Source: Acidimicrobiia bacterium (GTDB lineage: Bacteria > Actinomycetota > Acidimicrobiia > Spongiisociales > UBA5794). Taken from it: a stretch of DNA of 7,866 bases. The notes below the pieces were generated by a model. It saw only the letters and a program-made list of their open reading frames with translations, was not told where the DNA came from and did no database searches. The stretch covers positions 1 to 7,866 of the forward strand of contig JAUVPA010000079.1 of assembly GCA_030598905.1 (NCBI GenBank). The letters are read 5' to 3'. Positions 4,644-7,866 of this stretch are shown here, piece after piece. Made by a program: the position numbers and the translations under genes. How positions within the stretch are numbered: the stretch's first letter is position 1; each line of letters starts with the position of its first letter.

Positions 4644-7070
4644 GTGGACATGAGCAGCGACGCTGAACTCCATGAGTTGTTCGTCAACGAGTTGACCGAG
4701 CGCTCGGCGTACCTCCAGCAGGGGGCGCGCTCGATGCGCGAGGGGTCGGACGTGGCTTACGTCGCAAGCGACATGGCTCGCGAGGGACACACGATCAAAG
4801 GCACTGGTCGCGTCATGGGCTACGACGACGTCGCCTCTGCCGGGCTTATGTGCGAGGACATCTGGCGCTGGATTCAGCGTGGCGAACTCGATCCGTTCCC
4901 CGCCCTCGGGGAGGCTCTTCTCCGTCTCGCCGAGATCCTCCCCGACTCGCAGGGTGATGCCGCCCCGATCGCAGTGGGCATGCATGGGGTCCTTCAAGCT
5001 CTTGACGGAATCGACCTTCCCGGAGAGCTGCCTGAACCGACTCGAGACGGAGAGGAGGCGTCAGTAAACCCGGTCCGTCAGAAGGTGCAGTTCGATGTGG
5101 CCGAACCCGGGGCCGAGACCCGTCAGGACGATCCGCCACCGGAGCCCGCACCCGCGCCTGCCGCCCCGCCCGTGGCGCCCGGCGGCCCGGTCGATCTTGC
5201 AGCTCTGCTCGCCACCGGAGCTCAAGACGGACCCATCGTCTTCGACGCCACCGAGGAGAGCCAGCTGGTCTCGAGTCCGGAGAATATTCCGGTTCCGGTC
5301 CCGGTCGACGCTTCCCAAACCGGCAATGAATCGGTCGACGAACCCGTTTCCGGCCCGGCGCCGGTCCCGAGCGATGTCCAGGAGTCGGTGCTTCCGGTCG
5401 CCATCCCCGCCGAGCAGCCAACGGCGCAGGTGCCGAACGAGTCCATGACCTACGACCTCGGAGGCCTCGTCGGCGCACTCCAGACGTGGGCTTCCGAAGA
5501 GTCCGTCCTCGTCAATGCAGGCGGGCTCTTTCGACTGATCAACGACATCGCCGCTATACGCATCGACCTGGCTGCAGCCACCGAGAAGAGCTCCGATCTG
5601 GCCGGCTCCGCGGCACACGTCGACCCCCGGCTTGCCGATCAACTCGAGGCATCCGCAGAAGCGATGAACGCGATGCTCCGGGCGGCGATGGAGCTCGAAA
5701 ACGGGGCGCTGCGACTGGCGTCGGTTCCGCTGAAGGGCATCACCGACACCTTGCCCCAGCTGGTGCGCTACCTGTCGAAGAAGACGGGCACCGAGGTCTC
5801 TCTCGACCTTTCTGGCGAAGATCTCCTCGTCGATCGTCAAGTCCTCGATCATCTCGGCGATGCGGTGCGACAGCTCGTGGTCAACGCCATCGCCCACGGG
5901 ATCGAGCGGGCCGACGTCCGTGAGGCCGCCGGTAAGTCGTCGGTCGGTCAGCTCCGGGTGGCGGCCACCGCCAAGGGCACCCAACTCGAGGTCATCATTT
6001 CCGACGACGGTGCCGGCGTCGACTGGGACCGCGTTCGTCGCGTCGCGTTCGATCGCGATCTTGTCCTCGATCCCGAACAGGCAGCCGAGGACGTGCTCCG
6101 CGGCTTTCTCTATCTCGATGGGTTCACGACCGAGACGGTGGCCGGCGAGATATCCGGAGACGGAGCGGGCCTCGCTCGTGTCAAGGAGGTCGCCGAGGAG
6201 CTCTATGGGACCTTCACCTTCGATACCAAGCCGGGTGTCGGGACGACGGTGAAATTGACGGTTCCGATGTTCCGAGCCTTGCAGCGAGCATTGCTCGTCG
6301 AGTGCAGCGGTCAGATATGGGGAATCCCTGAGGCAGCCGTCGCCGACGTCTTGCCGATCGACGCAGCATCGATCTCTGTCACACAGGACGGGACGAAGCT
6401 GGATTGGCACGGAGATTTCGTGCCGTTTGGGGTATTCGGCGAGGTGATCGGTCTGGATCACTCCGAACCGGGAGAACACGTCGTCGTGCTGTCAACACCA
6501 CTCGGCGCTGCTGCGCTTGCCGTCACCGATGTCGTGGGCACGCGCGAGGTGGCAGCAAAGGAGTTGGGAGCTCTGCTGTCTGGGACGCAGACCGTCACCG
6601 GGGCGGCCCTGCTCGGCGGCGAGGATGTGGTGCTACTCGTAGATGCTGGTCGGCTGGCCGAGCGGTTGCGCGACGCCGCCGGCCAGACGCACGGTCCCGT
6701 CCACCGTGTGTTGGTTGTCGATGACTCCAAGGGCGTACAGCAGGTTGTGGCCGGCGCCTTGGCGTCGAGCGGCTTCTCCACGGTCACGGCCGGCTCCGTC
6801 TCTGAGGCATTGAGTCAGCTCGGGGAGTACGAGGTCGATGCGCTGGTCGTCGACTTCTCCATGCCGCGAGCCGACGGTGTTGCCCTCGTGCACATGGTGC
6901 GGCAACGGTTCGGTTCGATGCCGATCATCATGCTGTCTGGCGTGGCCAATCAAGAGGACGTCGAACGGGCCAAGAAGGCCGGTGTCGATGCGTTCTTCGA
7001 TAAAGGAGACTTTCGGAAGGGAGCCCTGGCTGAGACACTGCGATCCCTGATCGGAGCCGAAGACGTCTGA
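4644..7070 (+). CDS. CheA-type hybrid histidine kinase with C-terminal receiver domain
   Basis: This 808-residue cytoplasmic two-component kinase has no membrane segment. Domains in order: an Hpt (P1) domain, residues about 5-120, with phospho-accepting His49 in GHTIKGTG; a Pro/Ala/Val-rich linker, about 125-265, with no recognisable P2; a P3-like helical region, about 270-370; and a CheA ATPase. The ATPase has Asn414 in LVVNAIAHGIE, DDGAGVD at 454-460 and GDGAGL at 505-510. A CheW-like domain (about 545-680) follows, and then a receiver domain (687-805) with Asp693/Asp694, phospho-acceptor Asp737 in VVDFSMP, Ser765 and Lys787. All the catalytic residues I checked are present, although the usual N-box Asp is Ala417. 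Hybrid CheA-receiver proteins often serve motility, twitching or social behaviour pathways. No partner genes are in view, so its input is unknown. The candidate promoter upstream is sigma-28-like. Confidence 0.93.
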   Translation: MDMSSDAELHELFVNELTERSAYLQQGARSMREGSDVAYVASDMAREGHTIKGTGRVMGYDDVASAGLMCEDIWRWIQRGELDPFPALGEALLRLAEILPDSQGDAAPIAVGMHGVLQALDGIDLPGELPEPTRDGEEASVNPVRQKVQFDVAEPGAETRQDDPPPEPAPAPAAPPVAPGGPVDLAALLATGAQDGPIVFDATEESQLVSSPENIPVPVPVDASQTGNESVDEPVSGPAPVPSDVQESVLPVAIPAEQPTAQVPNESMTYDLGGLVGALQTWASEESVLVNAGGLFRLINDIAAIRIDLAAATEKSSDLAGSAAHVDPRLADQLEASAEAMNAMLRAAMELENGALRLASVPLKGITDTLPQLVRYLSKKTGTEVSLDLSGEDLLVDRQVLDHLGDAVRQLVVNAIAHGIERADVREAAGKSSVGQLRVAATAKGTQLEVIISDDGAGVDWDRVRRVAFDRDLVLDPEQAAEDVLRGFLYLDGFTTETVAGEISGDGAGLARVKEVAEELYGTFTFDTKPGVGTTVKLTVPMFRALQRALLVECSGQIWGIPEAAVADVLPIDAASISVTQDGTKLDWHGDFVPFGVFGEVIGLDHSEPGEHVVVLSTPLGAAALAVTDVVGTREVAAKELGALLSGTQTVTGAALLGGEDVVLLVDAGRLAERLRDAAGQTHGPVHRVLVVDDSKGVQQVVAGALASSGFSTVTAGSVSEALSQLGEYEVDALVVDFSMPRADGVALVHMVRQRFGSMPIIMLSGVANQEDVERAKKAGVDAFFDKGDFRKGALAETLRSLIGAEDV

Positions 7071-7080
7071 AGCTACACCT

Positions 7081-7111
7081 TTGTAATTCGACCCTCCGGT
7101 GTCGGTACACT
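7081..7111 (+). promoter_or_regulatory. Candidate promoter for the helicase gene, placing transcription start at the ATG
   Basis: TACACT (7106-7111) fits a -10 box, and TTGTAA (7081-7086), 19 bases upstream, may be the -35. Transcription would start about 7 bases downstream, almost at the ATG (7120). No Shine-Dalgarno sequence precedes that ATG, which suggests a leaderless mRNA, a type common in actinobacteria. The spacer is longer than ideal. Confidence 0.35.
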
Positions 7112-7119
7112 CGGTGCGA

Positions 7120-7866
7120 ATGCCCGACTCCACCCTTCTCCTAGACCTCAACCCGGCGCAGCGAGAAGCCGTCGCCGCAACCGAGGGACCTGTGCTCGTC
7201 GTCGCCGGCGCGGGTTCTGGCAAGACCCGCGTGCTCACCCATCGGATCGCACATCTGATCGAGGATCGTGGGGTATCGCCGTTCTCGATACTTGCGATCA
7301 CGTTCACGAACAAGGCAGCGGGGGAGATGAAGGAACGAGTGGCCCGACAAGTGGGCCCGGTCGCCCGCGACATGTGGGTGTCGACGTTCCACTCGGCATG
7401 TGTCCGCATCCTGCGTCGGGAGGCACCTCGCCTCGGCTATCGGTCGTCGTTCAGCATCTACGACGATGCCGACGCTCTCCGGCTCGTCACCTTGTCGGTC
7501 AAGGATCTCGACTTGGACCCGAAGCGCTTTCCACCAAAGGCGATTCGGGCGGCCATCTCAAACGCTAAGAACGAGCTCATCGACTACGAGACGTTCGGCC
7601 GATCCGAATCGGGCTTCTATCACGAGAAGGTCGCCGACGTCTATCGCCTTTACCAGCAGAGGCTCGTCGAGGCGTCGGCCGTCGATTTCGATGACATCTT
7701 GACGCTGACCGTTGAGATCTTTCAGGCATTCCCCGAAGTGCTGGCCCACTACCAGGAGCGCTTCTCGTATCTCCTCGTCGATGAATACCAGGACACCAAC
7801 CACGCCCAGTACATCCTCGTGAAGATGCTGGCTGAAAAGCACAGAAACGTTTTCGTCGTCGGCGAC
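7120..7866 (+). CDS. pcrA: PcrA/UvrD-type ATP-dependent DNA helicase, N-terminal part
   Basis: This superfamily 1A helicase moves 3' to 5' on DNA. The family acts in nucleotide excision repair, clearing of stalled replication forks and removal of recombinase filaments. The first 249 codons are present and the gene continues past the right edge; full proteins have about 700-800 residues. LNPAQREAV holds the Q-motif (Gln14), AGAGSGKT at 29-36 is the Walker A motif, and ITFTNKAAGEMKERV is motif Ia. STFHSACVRILRREA and VDFDDILTL are further family signatures. LLVDEYQDTN is motif II with the DExx residues, and VVGD at the edge begins motif III. UvrD and PcrA cannot be told apart from this part; PcrA/UvrD1 is the usual actinobacterial name. 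The ATG start gives the normal N-terminus. It lies 49 bases after the kinase stop, with no terminator seen between them. Confidence 0.96.
   Translation, partial: MPDSTLLLDLNPAQREAVAATEGPVLVVAGAGSGKTRVLTHRIAHLIEDRGVSPFSILAITFTNKAAGEMKERVARQVGPVARDMWVSTFHSACVRILRREAPRLGYRSSFSIYDDADALRLVTLSVKDLDLDPKRFPPKAIRAAISNAKNELIDYETFGRSESGFYHEKVADVYRLYQQRLVEASAVDFDDILTLTVEIFQAFPEVLAHYQERFSYLLVDEYQDTNHAQYILVKMLAEKHRNVFVVGD

Noticed and set aside
5061..6479. Long antisense open frame (472 codons) opposite the CheA-like gene
   Set aside because: Long antisense frames are expected opposite GC-rich coding sequence. The translation shows no family signature, and the plus strand has a clear multi-domain protein.
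7071..7119. Terminator after the CheA-like gene
   Set aside because: Only weak short inverted repeats are visible (for example GTGT/ACAC at 7100-7111), with no T-run after them. They overlap the better promoter candidate.
7083..7119. SOS (LexA) or RecA-type damage-inducible promoter before the helicase
   Set aside because: TGTCGGTA resembles part of the actinobacterial damage-response promoter, but no TAnnnT follows at the needed distance, and no LexA palindrome is present.

Overview
The window is GC-rich, uses many GTG starts, and carries trpS, a guaB3-guaA pair and a pcrA/uvrD-type helicase. GuaB3, a CBS-less IMP-dehydrogenase paralogue next to guaA, together with the protein sequences, suggests an actinobacterium. 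A less-studied class such as Acidimicrobiia is my guess, not proven. No insertion sequence, CRISPR array, tRNA or rRNA is visible.

Layout. Positions 1-437 (minus) hold the N-terminal part of a membrane acyltransferase of the acyltransferase-3 (OafA-like) family, running off the left edge. Positions 438-741 form a divergent intergenic region. It has a candidate promoter and a strong terminator-like hairpin pointing at trpS, and a hairpin that could mask the acyltransferase ribosome binding site. Then, all on the plus strand: trpS (742-1734), guaB3 (1813-2970), guaA (2979-4547), a CheA-type hybrid histidine kinase with a C-terminal receiver domain (4644-7070), and the first 249 codons of a PcrA/UvrD helicase (7120-7866).

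How the genes fit together. GuaB3 and GuaA lie 8 bases apart and both belong to GMP synthesis. GuaB3 relates to the IMP-to-XMP step and GuaA converts XMP to GMP. trpS and pcrA are housekeeping genes. The kinase is the outlier: no receptor, CheW, CheR, CheB or flagellar gene is in view. The 96-base gap before it holds a match to a motility-type (sigma-28, FliA/SigD/WhiG) promoter behind a tandem 7-base repeat.

The two most notable observations are these. First, guaA, normally a single-copy key gene, has one in-frame TAG at codon 321 with perfectly conserved GuaA coding on both sides in the same frame, and its true end is also TAG. Second, the orphan CheA-receiver kinase carries the sigma-28-like promoter and heptad repeats.
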